Below are positions 41,033 through 50,073 of a stretch of 50,144 nucleotides of DNA, one piece after another. The translations under genes were made by a program, and so were the position numbers. The notes beneath the pieces were generated by a model that saw nothing but the letters and a program-made list of their open reading frames with translations, was not told where the DNA came from and searched no databases. The DNA is from Chloroflexota bacterium (GTDB lineage: Bacteria; Chloroflexota; Anaerolineae; Promineifilales; Promineifilaceae), in NCBI GenBank assembly GCA_024275635.1, contig JAJRYT010000117.1:1-50144 (forward strand). The letters run 5' to 3'. Position 1 is the stretch's first letter. Each line of letters opens with the position of its first letter.

Positions 41033-43933
41033 ATGAACAACTTCATTACCAGGGGACTTTCCTGGACATCCATCTCATTCGCCATTTTAGTCGCTGCGCT
41101 CCTCTTGAGCAGTTACATTTTGTGGCGGCGTTATCGTTCGCGCCGCGCCTTGATGCAGCGGGTAACCGAACTGGAAATATTGAGCGCGGCCGGACGGGCG
41201 ATCGTCGCCGCCGAACTAGATGTTACCGCGCTGTGTGAACTTATTGCCGAGGAATCGGGGCAGGTGATTGACAACAGTACCTTTCAGGTGGGGCTGTTTG
41301 AGAATGATCGGTATCACATTTTGTTTTGGCGGATTAACGGCCGTCTCCAAAACACCCCCCAAATTTTCAACCTCAGTGATGAAAGCGGCATCGTCGGCTG
41401 GCTTCGCCAGACCCGGCAGCCCCTTCTTGTCCACGATTTCCAAAAAGAACTGGGCGATTTCCCCGTCAAACCACGCTATGTCAGCGCAGCGCCGCCGCGA
41501 TCAGCCATCTTCATCCCCCTGGTCAGTGGGGAAAGTGTCATTGGCATCGTCGCCGCCCAAAGCCAGCAGCCTGACCGGTTCGATGAAGAAGATATGCGCC
41601 GCTTGATGATTCTGGCCAATCAGGCCGCCGCCGCCATCATTCAAGCTCAACTATACGAAAAGGAGCGCAAGCGGGCTGCTTATCTGGAACTGGTTAGCCA
41701 GATCGCCCGCCAAATCAGCCAGCTTCGCAGCCAGAGCGAAATTTTTACTCAGGTCGTCCACGTCACGCGGGAAACGTTTGGCTTTCATCCGGTCACTATT
41801 TTCGCTATGGACAAGGCCGCGAATGATGCAGTGGCCCAGGCCAGCAGCGTGCCGGAATTGGCCGAATCACCTGCGCGCGTGACCATCGGTCAGGGGCTAA
41901 TCGGCACGGCCGTTGCCAACCAGGCAACGATCATTGTCAATGACACGGACAACGACAGCCGTTTTATCCGGGATTTCGTGGACGTTGACCCGGCGGCGAC
42001 GGCCGTTACCCGCGCCGAGATGGCCATCCCCCTCATGGTTGCCGGGGAACTGCTGGGCGTTCTCGATGTACAAAGCCATCAAGTCGGCGCGTTCACATCA
42101 GTCGAACAAACCGCCTTAGAAGCGCTGGCCGCCGAAGTCGCCATTACCATAGACCAGGCGCGGCAGTTGGCCTTCCAGCGCGAGCAGGCGTGGCTGACAA
42201 CGGCCCAATTCCAGGTCGCCAAAGCGCTGGGCGAAAGCGTAGAGATGGAAGATGTGTTGACGGCCGTCACCCGCCTGACGCCGATGCTGGTAGGCATAAA
42301 CTGCTGCGGCATTTTATTATGGGATGAGGAAGCAGCCGTTTACCGGGGCGGACAGCTCTATGGCGACGACGCCAAAACAGCCGCCGCCTTCGCCCAATTG
42401 CGCCTGCCCATCGGCGCCTGGGGCGCGCTCGACGCGGTTCACATCGGCCAGGAACCCCTCACCACCCAGACCCATCCCCCCTGGCGCGGCAAGCTAAAAA
42501 ATTACGATCCCGGCGAAACCCACACCTTGCTGCCTATCACCAGAAAAGAGCAAATCCTGGGCGTGATGATTGTCAGCGCCTTGCAAGGGACGGAAACCAC
42601 CCGCCACGAGCTGCTGGACAACATCGTCGCGCAAACGGCCGTCGCCGTCGAAAGTGCCCATCTCCGCACCGCCCAACAGGAAGAAGCGTGGGTCAACACC
42701 GCCCTGCTCCAGGTCGCCGAAGCCGTCAACAGCCTGTTTGATTTGAACGAGATTTTGAACACCATCGTCCGTCTCGTCCCTTTGCTGGTCGGCGTTGAAT
42801 CCACCGTCATCCTTGTCTGGGATGAAGAGCGGCAGGCGTTTCAAGCCGGGCCAAGTCATGGCCTCAACAAAATGGGCCAGGCGCTGTTAGAATCACACGA
42901 AATCGAACGGGGCGAATTCCTCACCGTGAAGCCGCAAGCCGCCGATTTTCTCACGCCGACGGCCACGTTTTACGCCTTGACTTTGCCGCCCTGGCTGGCG
43001 ACGAGTATGGGGAGTTCAGCGGCGCACGCTTTCCCGCTCAACGCGCGCGGCGAGCGGGTGGGGTTGATGCTGGTGGGGACGAAGCGTAATGGGAACGGCC
43101 GTACCCTCTCGACTCGCCGTCTCAACATCCTCAACGGGATCACCCATCAAGCGGCAACGGCCGTTGTCAACAACCAGCTTTACAAAGAAGCCGCCGAACG
43201 CGACCGGCTGGCCCAGGAACTCAACGTGGCCCGCGAAATTCAGGCCAGCTTCATCCCCGACGGCAGCCCCGACATCCCCGGCTGCGATTTAGCCAGCTTT
43301 TGGCAGGCCGCCCGGCAGGTCAGCGGCGACTTTTACGATTTCATCCCCCGGCATGATGGTTCCTGGGGCATTGTCATTGCCGACGTGGCCGACAAGGGGG
43401 TGCCGGCGGCGCTGTTCATGGCCCTCAGCCGCACCATCTTACGCACGGTGGCTTTCAACCGCGATGACCCCGCCGCGGCCTTGATGCGCACCAACGAACT
43501 CATCGAATCCGACGCCCAATCCGACTTGTTTGTGACGATTTTTTACGCCATCTGGCATCCGCAGGAACAGCTGCTCTCCTATGCCAATGGCGGTCACAAT
43601 CCGCCTATCCTGCTGCGGAACAACGGCAAAATCCGCCTGCTGCACGGCGACGGCATGGCTTTGGGCGTCCTGCCGAATATTGAAGTCGCCAGCCAATCAA
43701 TTCACCTGCATCCGGGAGACACGCTGCTCTTTTACACCGATGGCGTCACGGAGGCGATGAATGAGGATTATGATGAGTTTGGGATGGAGCGGCTGCGGTT
43801 AACGGCCGTCACCCACCAAAATGAATCCGCCCCGGCCATCATGAACGCCATCACCGCCGCTATCCGGGGCCACGCCGGCGGCACGCCCCAGTTTGATGAT
43901 ATTACGCTGATTGTAATGAAGCGGAAAAGTTAG
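41033..43933 (+). CDS. Membrane GAF-PP2C (RsbU/SpoIIE-like) phosphatase
   Basis: A 966-residue sensor phosphatase that should dephosphorylate the STAS partners. One N-terminal membrane helix (about 14-31), then a short coiled coil. About four GAF-type domains follow (about 45-200, 215-375, 390-535, 550-700), separated by repeated linkers (AWLTTAQFQVAKALGES and AWVNTALLQVAEAVNSL). The C-terminal SpoIIE-type PP2C domain (about 735-966) has metal-binding Asp in VSGDFYDFI, IVIADVADKGVPAALFM, LLFYTDGVTEAMN and FDDITLIVM. It reads through many ACGGCCGT octamers (as TAV). It is last in the partner-switch set and probably the signal input. Ligands unknown. Confidence 0.95.
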   Translation: MNNFITRGLSWTSISFAILVAALLLSSYILWRRYRSRRALMQRVTELEILSAAGRAIVAAELDVTALCELIAEESGQVIDNSTFQVGLFENDRYHILFWRINGRLQNTPQIFNLSDESGIVGWLRQTRQPLLVHDFQKELGDFPVKPRYVSAAPPRSAIFIPLVSGESVIGIVAAQSQQPDRFDEEDMRRLMILANQAAAAIIQAQLYEKERKRAAYLELVSQIARQISQLRSQSEIFTQVVHVTRETFGFHPVTIFAMDKAANDAVAQASSVPELAESPARVTIGQGLIGTAVANQATIIVNDTDNDSRFIRDFVDVDPAATAVTRAEMAIPLMVAGELLGVLDVQSHQVGAFTSVEQTALEALAAEVAITIDQARQLAFQREQAWLTTAQFQVAKALGESVEMEDVLTAVTRLTPMLVGINCCGILLWDEEAAVYRGGQLYGDDAKTAAAFAQLRLPIGAWGALDAVHIGQEPLTTQTHPPWRGKLKNYDPGETHTLLPITRKEQILGVMIVSALQGTETTRHELLDNIVAQTAVAVESAHLRTAQQEEAWVNTALLQVAEAVNSLFDLNEILNTIVRLVPLLVGVESTVILVWDEERQAFQAGPSHGLNKMGQALLESHEIERGEFLTVKPQAADFLTPTATFYALTLPPWLATSMGSSAAHAFPLNARGERVGLMLVGTKRNGNGRTLSTRRLNILNGITHQAATAVVNNQLYKEAAERDRLAQELNVAREIQASFIPDGSPDIPGCDLASFWQAARQVSGDFYDFIPRHDGSWGIVIADVADKGVPAALFMALSRTILRTVAFNRDDPAAALMRTNELIESDAQSDLFVTIFYAIWHPQEQLLSYANGGHNPPILLRNNGKIRLLHGDGMALGVLPNIEVASQSIHLHPGDTLLFYTDGVTEAMNEDYDEFGMERLRLTAVTHQNESAPAIMNAITAAIRGHAGGTPQFDDITLIVMKRKS

Positions 43934-43948
43934 AGAAAGGATACAAAG

Positions 43949-44758
43949 ATGAAAAACAAGTCTCGCCCCCATGTCACTCCCCCGAATCTGAACCGCGCGG
44001 CGCGCGCCGGACGGCCGACGGAGGACCAAAAATTACTAGTTGCCCCCAGTCAGGAAGCCGTCCCCTTCACCGAAACCGATCCCTGGCGGGTGATGCGGAT
44101 TACGGGCGAGTTTGTGGAAGGGTTTGACACGCTGGCGGGATTGGGAACGGCCGTGACCATCTTCGGTTCCGCCCGCACCAAACCGGGCGAGCCGCACTAC
44201 GAACAAGCAGTCGCCGTCGCCCAGACGCTAGGCGAAGCCGGTTACGCCATTATCACCGGCGGCGGCCCCGGCATCATGGAAGCGGGCAACAAAGGGGCGC
44301 GAGAGGCCAGCGCGCTCTCCATCGGCCTCAACATCGAACTCCCCTTCGAGCAGCACGTCAATCCTTACGTGGATTTATCCATTGATTTCCGCTACTTTTT
44401 CGTCCGCAAAACGATGCTCGTCAAATACGCCCAGGGCTTCGTCATTTTCCCCGGCGGCTTCGGCACGATGGATGAACTGTTCGAGAGCCTCACCCTCATC
44501 CAGACCGGCAAAGTAGAAAATTTCCCCGTCGTCCTCTTTGATTCCGCCTACTGGGGCGGCCTGCTCGACTGGCTGCGCGGCACGATGCAAGCCGCCGGTA
44601 AAATCTCCCCCGGAGACGTGGATCTGATGATGGTCACCGACTCCACCGAAGAAGCGGCCCAATTCATCATCCGCTGCCGTAAAGACGTTGATTGGCGTAC
44701 AAATCAAGAAGAAAGCGCCCGCCAATCTACCCGCCAGGTCTTCGGAACCAAACGCTGA
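43949..44758 (+). CDS. LOG family nucleotide phosphoribohydrolase (TIGR00730)
   Basis: A 269-residue Rossmann-like protein with the LOG/lysine-decarboxylase-like motifs GGGPGIMEAGNKGARE (about 111-126) and PGGFGTMDELFE (about 168-179). LOG enzymes release free base from nucleoside 5'-monophosphates (cytokinin activation in plants; AMP or PpnN-like activity in bacteria). The 60-residue N-terminal extension is longer than in small LOG proteins. It follows the phosphatase by 15 bp (AGAAAGGA site) so may belong to the same transcript. Confidence 0.92.
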   Translation: MKNKSRPHVTPPNLNRAARAGRPTEDQKLLVAPSQEAVPFTETDPWRVMRITGEFVEGFDTLAGLGTAVTIFGSARTKPGEPHYEQAVAVAQTLGEAGYAIITGGGPGIMEAGNKGAREASALSIGLNIELPFEQHVNPYVDLSIDFRYFFVRKTMLVKYAQGFVIFPGGFGTMDELFESLTLIQTGKVENFPVVLFDSAYWGGLLDWLRGTMQAAGKISPGDVDLMMVTDSTEEAAQFIIRCRKDVDWRTNQEESARQSTRQVFGTKR

Positions 44759-44779
44759 AACGTCTCCCTCGCCCTCCCT

Positions 44780-44802
44780 CGTTCCACGCTCCGCGTGGAA
44801 CG
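44780..44802. terminator. CGTTCCACGC-TCC-GCGTGGAACG hairpin
   Basis: A perfect 10-bp stem with a 3-nt loop 22 bp after the LOG gene. It has no T-tract; it may be a terminator or a REP-like palindrome like the other 3-nt-loop palindromes here. Confidence 0.55.
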
Positions 44803-44832
44803 ACTCGCAGGACACAAAGCGCACCAGCAAGG

Positions 44833-44841
44833 TGTTATAAT
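44833..44841 (+). promoter_or_regulatory. Extended -10 promoter of the BrnTA pair
   Basis: TG-T-TATAAT is a perfect extended -10 box; no good -35 is seen. The start would lie about 24 nt upstream of the toxin TTG codon. Confidence 0.55.
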
Positions 44842-44871
44842 CAGGTTACGGAATATATGCAGGGGGTACAT

Positions 44872-45156
44872 TTGAAAATAAAAGGCATAATCTGGCTGGA
44901 AAAAATTGTTGAAAAACTTGAATTGAAACACAATGTGCGGCAACATGAAGTCAAGGAAATATTTGTCAACAAGCCAAAATTTCGCCGGGTGGAAAAAGGA
45001 CACCGGCCCGGAGAAGATGTATACTACGCAGCAGGACAAACTAATTCAGGACGCTATTTGATTATCTTCTTTGTCTACAAGAATGATGGCCGGGCATTGA
45101 TTTTGTCGGGGCGAAATATGACCCGGCCAGAAAGGAAACGACATGGACGAAAATAA
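44872..45156 (+). CDS. BrnT-like ribonuclease toxin
   Basis: A 94-residue protein starting at TTG 44872 after GGGGG (IKGIIWLEKIVEKLELKHNV). The pattern HEVKEIFVNKPKFRRVEKG, then DVYYAAGQTNSGRYLIIFF and ALILSGRNMTRPERKRH is that of BrnT-like RelE-fold toxins, which begin with a short W-x3-K lead and end in R(x)MTxxER. The following gene overlaps by 14 bp and encodes the BrnA-like antitoxin. It is a diverged member; the WDxxKxxxNxxKHG motif of classical BrnT is altered. Confidence 0.8.
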   Translation: MKIKGIIWLEKIVEKLELKHNVRQHEVKEIFVNKPKFRRVEKGHRPGEDVYYAAGQTNSGRYLIIFFVYKNDGRALILSGRNMTRPERKRHGRK

Positions 45157-45406
45157 AAGTTCTATCTCCCAGGCACAATCTTACAAAGAAGTTGGCGAGT
45201 TTTGGGATACGCATGATGTTACGGATTATTGGGATCAGACGGAGGAAGTAAATTTTGAAGTTGATATCCAATCCGAAGTGACGCTGTTTGCATTGGAACC
45301 CACGTTGGTCAGTCAGGCTGTTAAAGTTGCCCGTCGTAAAGGCATCTCTCTGGAAACATTACTCAATCTCTGGGTTCGGGATAAGCTGGAGGAAGAATTA
45401 GCATAA
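45143..45406 (+). CDS. BrnA/CopG-like antitoxin
   Basis: An 87-residue protein with the BrnA layout: EFWDTHDVTDYWDQTEEVNFEV (about 19-40; E-F-W-D-T-H-D and D-Y-W, toxin-binding part), then a C-terminal ribbon-helix-helix (VAARKGISLETLLN-like, VARRKGISLETLLNLWV, about 63-79). It would repress the pair's promoter and block the toxin. Confidence 0.85.
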   Translation: MDENKSSISQAQSYKEVGEFWDTHDVTDYWDQTEEVNFEVDIQSEVTLFALEPTLVSQAVKVARRKGISLETLLNLWVRDKLEEELA

Positions 45407-45452
45407 ATTCCCCAATAGTCCCCTCGCATTGTTTTTAAGGTAAATAGATAAC

Positions 45453-47849
45453 ATGACGCCAGATTCGATTGATCGGTATCAAATCATTGAAGAGTTGGGT
45501 CGCGGCGGAATGGCGACCGTGTACAAAGCCCACGACCCGCTGTTTGAACGGGAAGTGGCGCTCAAAGTACTGCCGCCGGCGTTTTCGCGGGACGCACAGT
45601 TTCGCGCCCGCTTTATCCGCGAAGCGCGCACGATTGCCGCCCTGGAACACCCGGCGATTGTGCCTGTTTACGATTATGGCGAAAGCTATAACCAACCCTA
45701 CCTGGTGATGCGCTACATGCCGGGCGGCTCGTTGTCGGATCGGCTGCAGCAAGGGGCGACTTCATGGCGGGAAACGGCCGTCATCCTCAAACGCATCGGT
45801 TCGGCTCTGGACGCCGCACACGAGAAGGGCCTCATCCACCGCGATTTGAAACCGGCCAATATCTTGTTTGACCAGTACGGCGACGCTTACCTGGCCGACT
45901 TTGGCATTGTCCACGTGGCCGCCTCCGACGAAGCGCTCACTGCTACCGGCAGCTTGATAGGCACGCCCAGCTACATGAGTCCGGAACAGGTGCAGGGGGA
46001 TCAGGAACTGGACGGCCGTTCCGACATCTACGCGCTCGGCGTCGTCCTTTACCAGATGCTCACCGGACACGTGCCCTACGCCGCCGATACGCCGGTTAAG
46101 ACAATGATGCAGCACGTCATGGAGCCGGTGCCGCGCCTGTTGGACGCCCGTCCCGACCTGCCGCCCCAATTTGAGACCATCATCAGCAAAGCGATGGCCA
46201 AGGAGCGGGACGGCCGTTACCCCACCGGCAGCGACCTAGCTGAAGCGTTCAACGCCATCGTCGCCCAAAGCGAAACGGCCGTCGCCGACGCCATCCCGTC
46301 AACTGCCACGACCCCGCCCCCCACGCCGGTCACGCCGGAACCAACGCCCCGGCCCCAACCGGAACCCGTCACCCCGCCGCCGCCCCAGCGACGGCCGTCA
46401 AAGCCTGTCGTCAAACCCGCCCCGGCCAAAGCCGCGCCGCCGCGCCCCATCACGCCCCGGCCAACCGGCGGCGGACGGCGATTGCCGCCGATTTTCTGGG
46501 CCGGGATTGGCCTACTGCTCATCCTCTGCCTGGGTGTCATCGGCGCTGTGGGCTGGCTGACTGTCAATGTCAACAATGCCAGTTCAGGTGTGATCGTGGA
46601 GGACAGCCCCTCGGCAGTGACAGTTGAAGTCATGCCGGAACCGACTGAGATCGTGGTAGATGTGTCTGGGACGGCGACGTCGGCCGCCCTCCTGGCCACG
46701 CGGGAACAACTGGCTCTGGACGCCGTCAGCACATCGAGCACAGCGACCGTTTCCCCATCCCCCACCAGCGACGCCCGCGAAAGCGCCCTGGCTACTCGGC
46801 AGGCATTGGCGGCCACAGCGACGGCCGCCGCGATGCCGGTGATTGAACGGCCGTCCAGCGGCCTGACCCCGCTGTTTGGCCCCGCCAGCGGCGACATGCC
46901 CCACGATAATGATGACAGCATCGAATCCAGCTACGCCGCTGCCAGTCCGGCCGATTTCATCATGCGCGCCACTTTTGAGAACCCGTTTGCCGCCAGCGAA
47001 AACCCCTGGGATATCGGCCTTATCTTCCGTCAAACCGGCGCCGATGACGAGATGCGCCTGGTCGTCCATTCTGACGGCTTCTGGAATTTGAATGACCGGC
47101 GCGGCAGCGAAGACAATTTTGTGCAGGAAGCGGACACGGATTTGCTGGATGTGAGCGCTGGTGGGCACAACGACCTGTTTGTGGCGGCGCTGGGTGAACG
47201 AGGCTATTTTTTCCTGAACGGCCGTTTCATCGCCCTCCTTGACCTGTCCAGTCGCACCGAGGCGGGGGACATCGCCCTGGGAACCGGCTTCTACGGCAGC
47301 AGCGAACGAGTCGGCGCCACCACATCCTTCTCCGACCTCACCGTCTGGCCGGGCCAGGCTCTGTTTGGCCCGGAGAGCGGCGGCATGGAACATATTAACG
47401 ATGGGTTTGTCAAAGATTATTCATCGGATGTGAATATCTACAACTTCATCGCCGCCGCCGAATTGGGCAGTCCTTACCCGACCAGCGAAGGCCCCTGGGA
47501 TATTGGCCTTTCTTTCCGCGACGCCGATGTGGGCGAGCAGTTCTGGCTCATCATCGAATCCAGCGGCGCCTGGTCTTTCTTCGACCGGCAGGCCAATGAA
47601 GATGTGTTACTGGATGAGGGCACGGCCGCCAATCTGGATGCCAGTGACAGCGGCGCCAACCGCCTGCTGTTGATTGCGCTGGATGACGCCTGGATTTTCT
47701 TCCTGAATGATGAATTGATCGCCCGCCTGGATTTGTCCAGCCGCGCCAATGCCGGGGATGTTTCGGTGGTGACGGCGTTTTTCGAGGGCGACGAGATTGA
47801 GGGTAACACGACGACGTTCACCGATTTTACCGTCTGGCCGCTGCCATAG
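45453..47849 (+). CDS. Membrane Ser/Thr protein kinase with duplicated external domain
   Basis: A 798-residue transmembrane kinase. The PknB-like kinase domain (about 9-275) has the glycine loop LGRGGMATVYKA, VALKVLP (Lys), HRDLKPANILF, ADFGIVH and GTPSYMSPEQ. A long Pro/Thr/Lys-rich linker (about 285-340) precedes one membrane helix (about 346-368), then a Ser/Thr/Ala stalk. Two tandem copies of a domain of about 160 residues follow (about 473-635 and 636-798). Each begins LFGP.SG.M.HxND and ends with FSDLTVWP / FTDFTVWP, with PWDIGLxFR, FFLNxxxIALLDLSSR and AGDIALGTGFY / AGDVSVVTAFF in common. The fold looks like a concanavalin/LamG-type beta sandwich. PASTA repeats are absent. It lies upstream of a beta-lactamase-like lipoprotein. 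Confidence 0.93.
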   Translation: MTPDSIDRYQIIEELGRGGMATVYKAHDPLFEREVALKVLPPAFSRDAQFRARFIREARTIAALEHPAIVPVYDYGESYNQPYLVMRYMPGGSLSDRLQQGATSWRETAVILKRIGSALDAAHEKGLIHRDLKPANILFDQYGDAYLADFGIVHVAASDEALTATGSLIGTPSYMSPEQVQGDQELDGRSDIYALGVVLYQMLTGHVPYAADTPVKTMMQHVMEPVPRLLDARPDLPPQFETIISKAMAKERDGRYPTGSDLAEAFNAIVAQSETAVADAIPSTATTPPPTPVTPEPTPRPQPEPVTPPPPQRRPSKPVVKPAPAKAAPPRPITPRPTGGGRRLPPIFWAGIGLLLILCLGVIGAVGWLTVNVNNASSGVIVEDSPSAVTVEVMPEPTEIVVDVSGTATSAALLATREQLALDAVSTSSTATVSPSPTSDARESALATRQALAATATAAAMPVIERPSSGLTPLFGPASGDMPHDNDDSIESSYAAASPADFIMRATFENPFAASENPWDIGLIFRQTGADDEMRLVVHSDGFWNLNDRRGSEDNFVQEADTDLLDVSAGGHNDLFVAALGERGYFFLNGRFIALLDLSSRTEAGDIALGTGFYGSSERVGATTSFSDLTVWPGQALFGPESGGMEHINDGFVKDYSSDVNIYNFIAAAELGSPYPTSEGPWDIGLSFRDADVGEQFWLIIESSGAWSFFDRQANEDVLLDEGTAANLDASDSGANRLLLIALDDAWIFFLNDELIARLDLSSRANAGDVSVVTAFFEGDEIEGNTTTFTDFTVWPLP

Positions 47850-47867
47850 ACGCTTGTCGGTTAGTAG

Positions 47868-47910
47868 AACGATTTTCCAAATCGTTAAGGCGCGATTTGC
47901 TAAATCGCGC
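47868..47910. repeat. Twin short palindromes with 3-nt loops
   Basis: AACGATTT-TCC-AAATCGTT (47868-47886) and GCGCGATTT-GCT-AAATCGCGC (47890-47910) in the short gap after the kinase. Same plan and core (CGATTT-NNN-AAATCG) as 19520-19559. Confidence 0.8.
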
Positions 47911-47923
47911 TACACAACCAGGT

Positions 47924-49318
47924 ATGCTCTCATCAACGCGCACATTGGCCGTTTTTATAGTTGTCGTCGTTTCGGTAATGGTTTTGGCGGGGTGTGAACG
48001 GCCGTCTTCTGTCGCCTCATCCATCATCACCCCACTGCCCCGCCCGGAAGCCACCCCAACGCTGGTTCCCACCCAGCCGCTAACAGCGACGAATACGGCA
48101 GCGGCCGTTCTCCCCGCCACGCCCACCGCCACCCCCTTCTACACCGGGCCGCTCCCCGCCGCGTGCGGCCAAATCCTGCCCATCTTCACCAATGGCGGCA
48201 GCCCCGCGACCACGACGCTCAATCCCGACCCGGAAGCGTTGGCCCGCCTGCAAACCATCCTGCCCGACGCCGCCCGGCCGGCCCTGAACCGCATTTTGGC
48301 CGCGCCGAGAACGGTAGGGCTGGCGGCGTACCGCGTTGGGCAGGAAGCGGACGGCGCTTACCTCAACGCCGACGCACCGATGCCGCTGGCTTCCGTCGTC
48401 AAGCTCATCCACCTGGTCGCTTACGCGGAAGCGGCCGCCGCCGGGCAGATTGACCCGACGAGCACGGTGACGCTGGCGGATTTGGAAGCGTTTTACCTGC
48501 CCAACCTGGATTTGAACGCTCATCCCAACGCCGTCGCCGCTTTGGAGGAGAACGGCCGTCTCTTTGGCGACCCGCCGACGATGCTGTTGGATGAACTACC
48601 GGGCATGATGATCGCGTTCAGTTCCAACGCGGCGACGGATTATTTGCACACGCTGTTGGGGCAAAGGGTGATTGAGGAAACGGCCGTCGCCCTCAACCTC
48701 ACTCATCAAACCGCCCCCTGCCCCTTCCTGGGCCAGTTCCTCATCATGAGCAACCATACCCGCCAACTGGCAAGCGATCAGATTGCCATCCAGCAGTATA
48801 TTGACGACCCGGAAAGATACGGCCGTGACGTCATGCTCCTCACCGCTGCTTACAGCCAGGACGCGGCTTTTCGCCAGGCGGCGATTGATTGGCGGCGCAG
48901 CCGCCGCCGTCCCAGCGGCCAGACGCAACGCTTCTTCAGCGAAACGCTTAACGCGCAGGGAACGGCGCGCGAATACGCCGATCTGATGGCCCGCATCGCC
49001 CAAAACGGCCTTAAAAACAATGAGAGCAGTTTCATCGCCCGCCGCAACCTGGAATGGGTGATGCGCTTCCCGGACAACCAGGCTCTGTTCAGCAACCTGG
49101 GCTACAAAAACGGCTCTCTGCCGGGCATTTTGACGACGGTTTACTACGCCTACCCCATTGGAGAAAGCAGTCCCATTGTCGTCGCGCTGTTTTTTCGGGA
49201 TTTGAACGGCCGTACCTACCAGCAGTGGCGCAGCAATCTGACCTACGACGAGCTGGCCCGCTGGCTGCTGTCGGAACCGGAAGCGATTCCGGCGCTGAAG
49301 GCGGTGATTGAAAATTGA
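47924..49318 (+). CDS. Class A beta-lactamase-like serine hydrolase lipoprotein
   Basis: A 464-residue exported protein: signal peptide ending VMVLAGC (lipobox, Cys25), a Pro/Thr-rich stalk to about 80, and a beta-lactamase/PBP-like domain. Active-site pieces: Ser-x-x-Lys in LASVVKLIHLV (about 155), SSN in IAFSSNAATD (SDN-like, about 235) and KNG in GYKNGSLPG (KTG-like, about 405). The missing Glu166 region cannot be confirmed. The lack of the strict SDN and KTG may mean a peptidase or non-lactamase role in wall processing. ATG at 47924 chosen by the signal peptide; its ribosome site (CAGG) is weak. Confidence 0.87.
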   Translation: MLSSTRTLAVFIVVVVSVMVLAGCERPSSVASSIITPLPRPEATPTLVPTQPLTATNTAAAVLPATPTATPFYTGPLPAACGQILPIFTNGGSPATTTLNPDPEALARLQTILPDAARPALNRILAAPRTVGLAAYRVGQEADGAYLNADAPMPLASVVKLIHLVAYAEAAAAGQIDPTSTVTLADLEAFYLPNLDLNAHPNAVAALEENGRLFGDPPTMLLDELPGMMIAFSSNAATDYLHTLLGQRVIEETAVALNLTHQTAPCPFLGQFLIMSNHTRQLASDQIAIQQYIDDPERYGRDVMLLTAAYSQDAAFRQAAIDWRRSRRRPSGQTQRFFSETLNAQGTAREYADLMARIAQNGLKNNESSFIARRNLEWVMRFPDNQALFSNLGYKNGSLPGILTTVYYAYPIGESSPIVVALFFRDLNGRTYQQWRSNLTYDELARWLLSEPEAIPALKAVIEN

Positions 49319-50022
49319 TGATTGAAGATTCATTAACGCAATTGCATACTGAGATGCGCGCCTGCCGCCGCTGTTTGGACGCCGGTCACGCCATCATGCC
49401 GGGGGCGGTGTTCCGCGGCCAGGCTGACGCCCGTATCATGCTGATTGGGCAAGCGCCGGGAGTGACGGAGGTGGCGGCGAAACGGCCGTTTAACGCTGGC
49501 AGCGGCAAACGATTATTCCAATGGCTGGGCCAGGCCGGTTGGGATGAAACTGATTTTCGAGCGCGGCAGTACATGACGGCCGTGACCAAATGCTACCCCG
49601 GCAAAGGCAAAAACGGCAAAGGCGACCGCGTCCCCAGCAAGGCCGAACAAGCGTTGTGCCGCCCCTTCCTGGAACGGGAGATCACCCTGGTCAACCCCCG
49701 GCTCATCATCCTCGTCGGCGGGTTGGCGATTAAACTGCTCTACCCGGCTAAGCTGAGGTTGAATGAGGTGGTAGGCACGGCCGTTTACTTTCCCCCCGAA
49801 ACCCTCGCCAACCCCGTCAACTTCAACTTCCAGGACGGCCAACTCATCACAGCCCAAACTAATCTTCAATCATTAATCTCAAATCACGCCGCAGGCCGCT
49901 TCGTCGTCCCCCTCCCCCATCCCTCCGGCGCCAGCCTGTGGCCCAACAAACCAGAGAACAAAAAACGCATCGCCAGAGCGATCAAAATGTTAGTAACCGT
50001 TCAGCCGCCAACAGACTTTTGA
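49318..50022 (+). CDS. Uracil-DNA glycosylase superfamily protein (Fe-S type)
   Basis: A 234-residue protein of the UDG family 4/5-like group: CRRC near the N-terminus (about 16-19) as part of an Fe-S site, the catalytic-motif region MLIGQAPGVTE (about 41-51), and the C-terminal HPSG motif (LPHPSGASLWPNKPEN, about 200-215) in place of HPS-type. Polar catalytic residues vary among families, so removal of uracil is inferred and not certain. The start ATG at 49318 overlaps the previous stop (TGATG). The first codons (MIEDS) and an internal piece (TNLQSLISNHA, 49858-49886) derive from AT-rich heptad repeats, and the stop lies in an inverted repeat. Confidence 0.85.
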   Translation: MIEDSLTQLHTEMRACRRCLDAGHAIMPGAVFRGQADARIMLIGQAPGVTEVAAKRPFNAGSGKRLFQWLGQAGWDETDFRARQYMTAVTKCYPGKGKNGKGDRVPSKAEQALCRPFLEREITLVNPRLIILVGGLAIKLLYPAKLRLNEVVGTAVYFPPETLANPVNFNFQDGQLITAQTNLQSLISNHAAGRFVVPLPHPSGASLWPNKPENKKRIARAIKMLVTVQPPTDF

Positions 50023-50073
50023 AGTTTTGCAGTCGAGTACACAACCACACAGAGCGTCAAAACTTCAAAAGTC
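50014..50073. terminator. 16-bp inverted repeat at the end of the UDG gene
   Basis: GACTTTTGAAGTTTTG (50014-50029) and its exact reverse complement (50058-50073) are 28 nt apart. The left arm contains the TGA stop. It may be a terminator or a mobile palindrome. After it TGAACGCTTAC (about 50085-50095) resembles the GCGTTCA core of other spacer elements; nothing else is visible to the window end. Confidence 0.65.

Noticed and set aside
46584..47393. A 269-codon minus-strand ORF opposite the kinase outer domain
   Set aside because: It is antisense to a domain repeat with clear protein-level duplication on the plus strand, and has no ribosome site.
48596..49333. A 245-codon minus-strand ORF opposite the beta-lactamase-like gene
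   Set aside because: Antisense to SxxK and KNG motifs; its start lies in an AT-rich repeat and it has no family resemblance.
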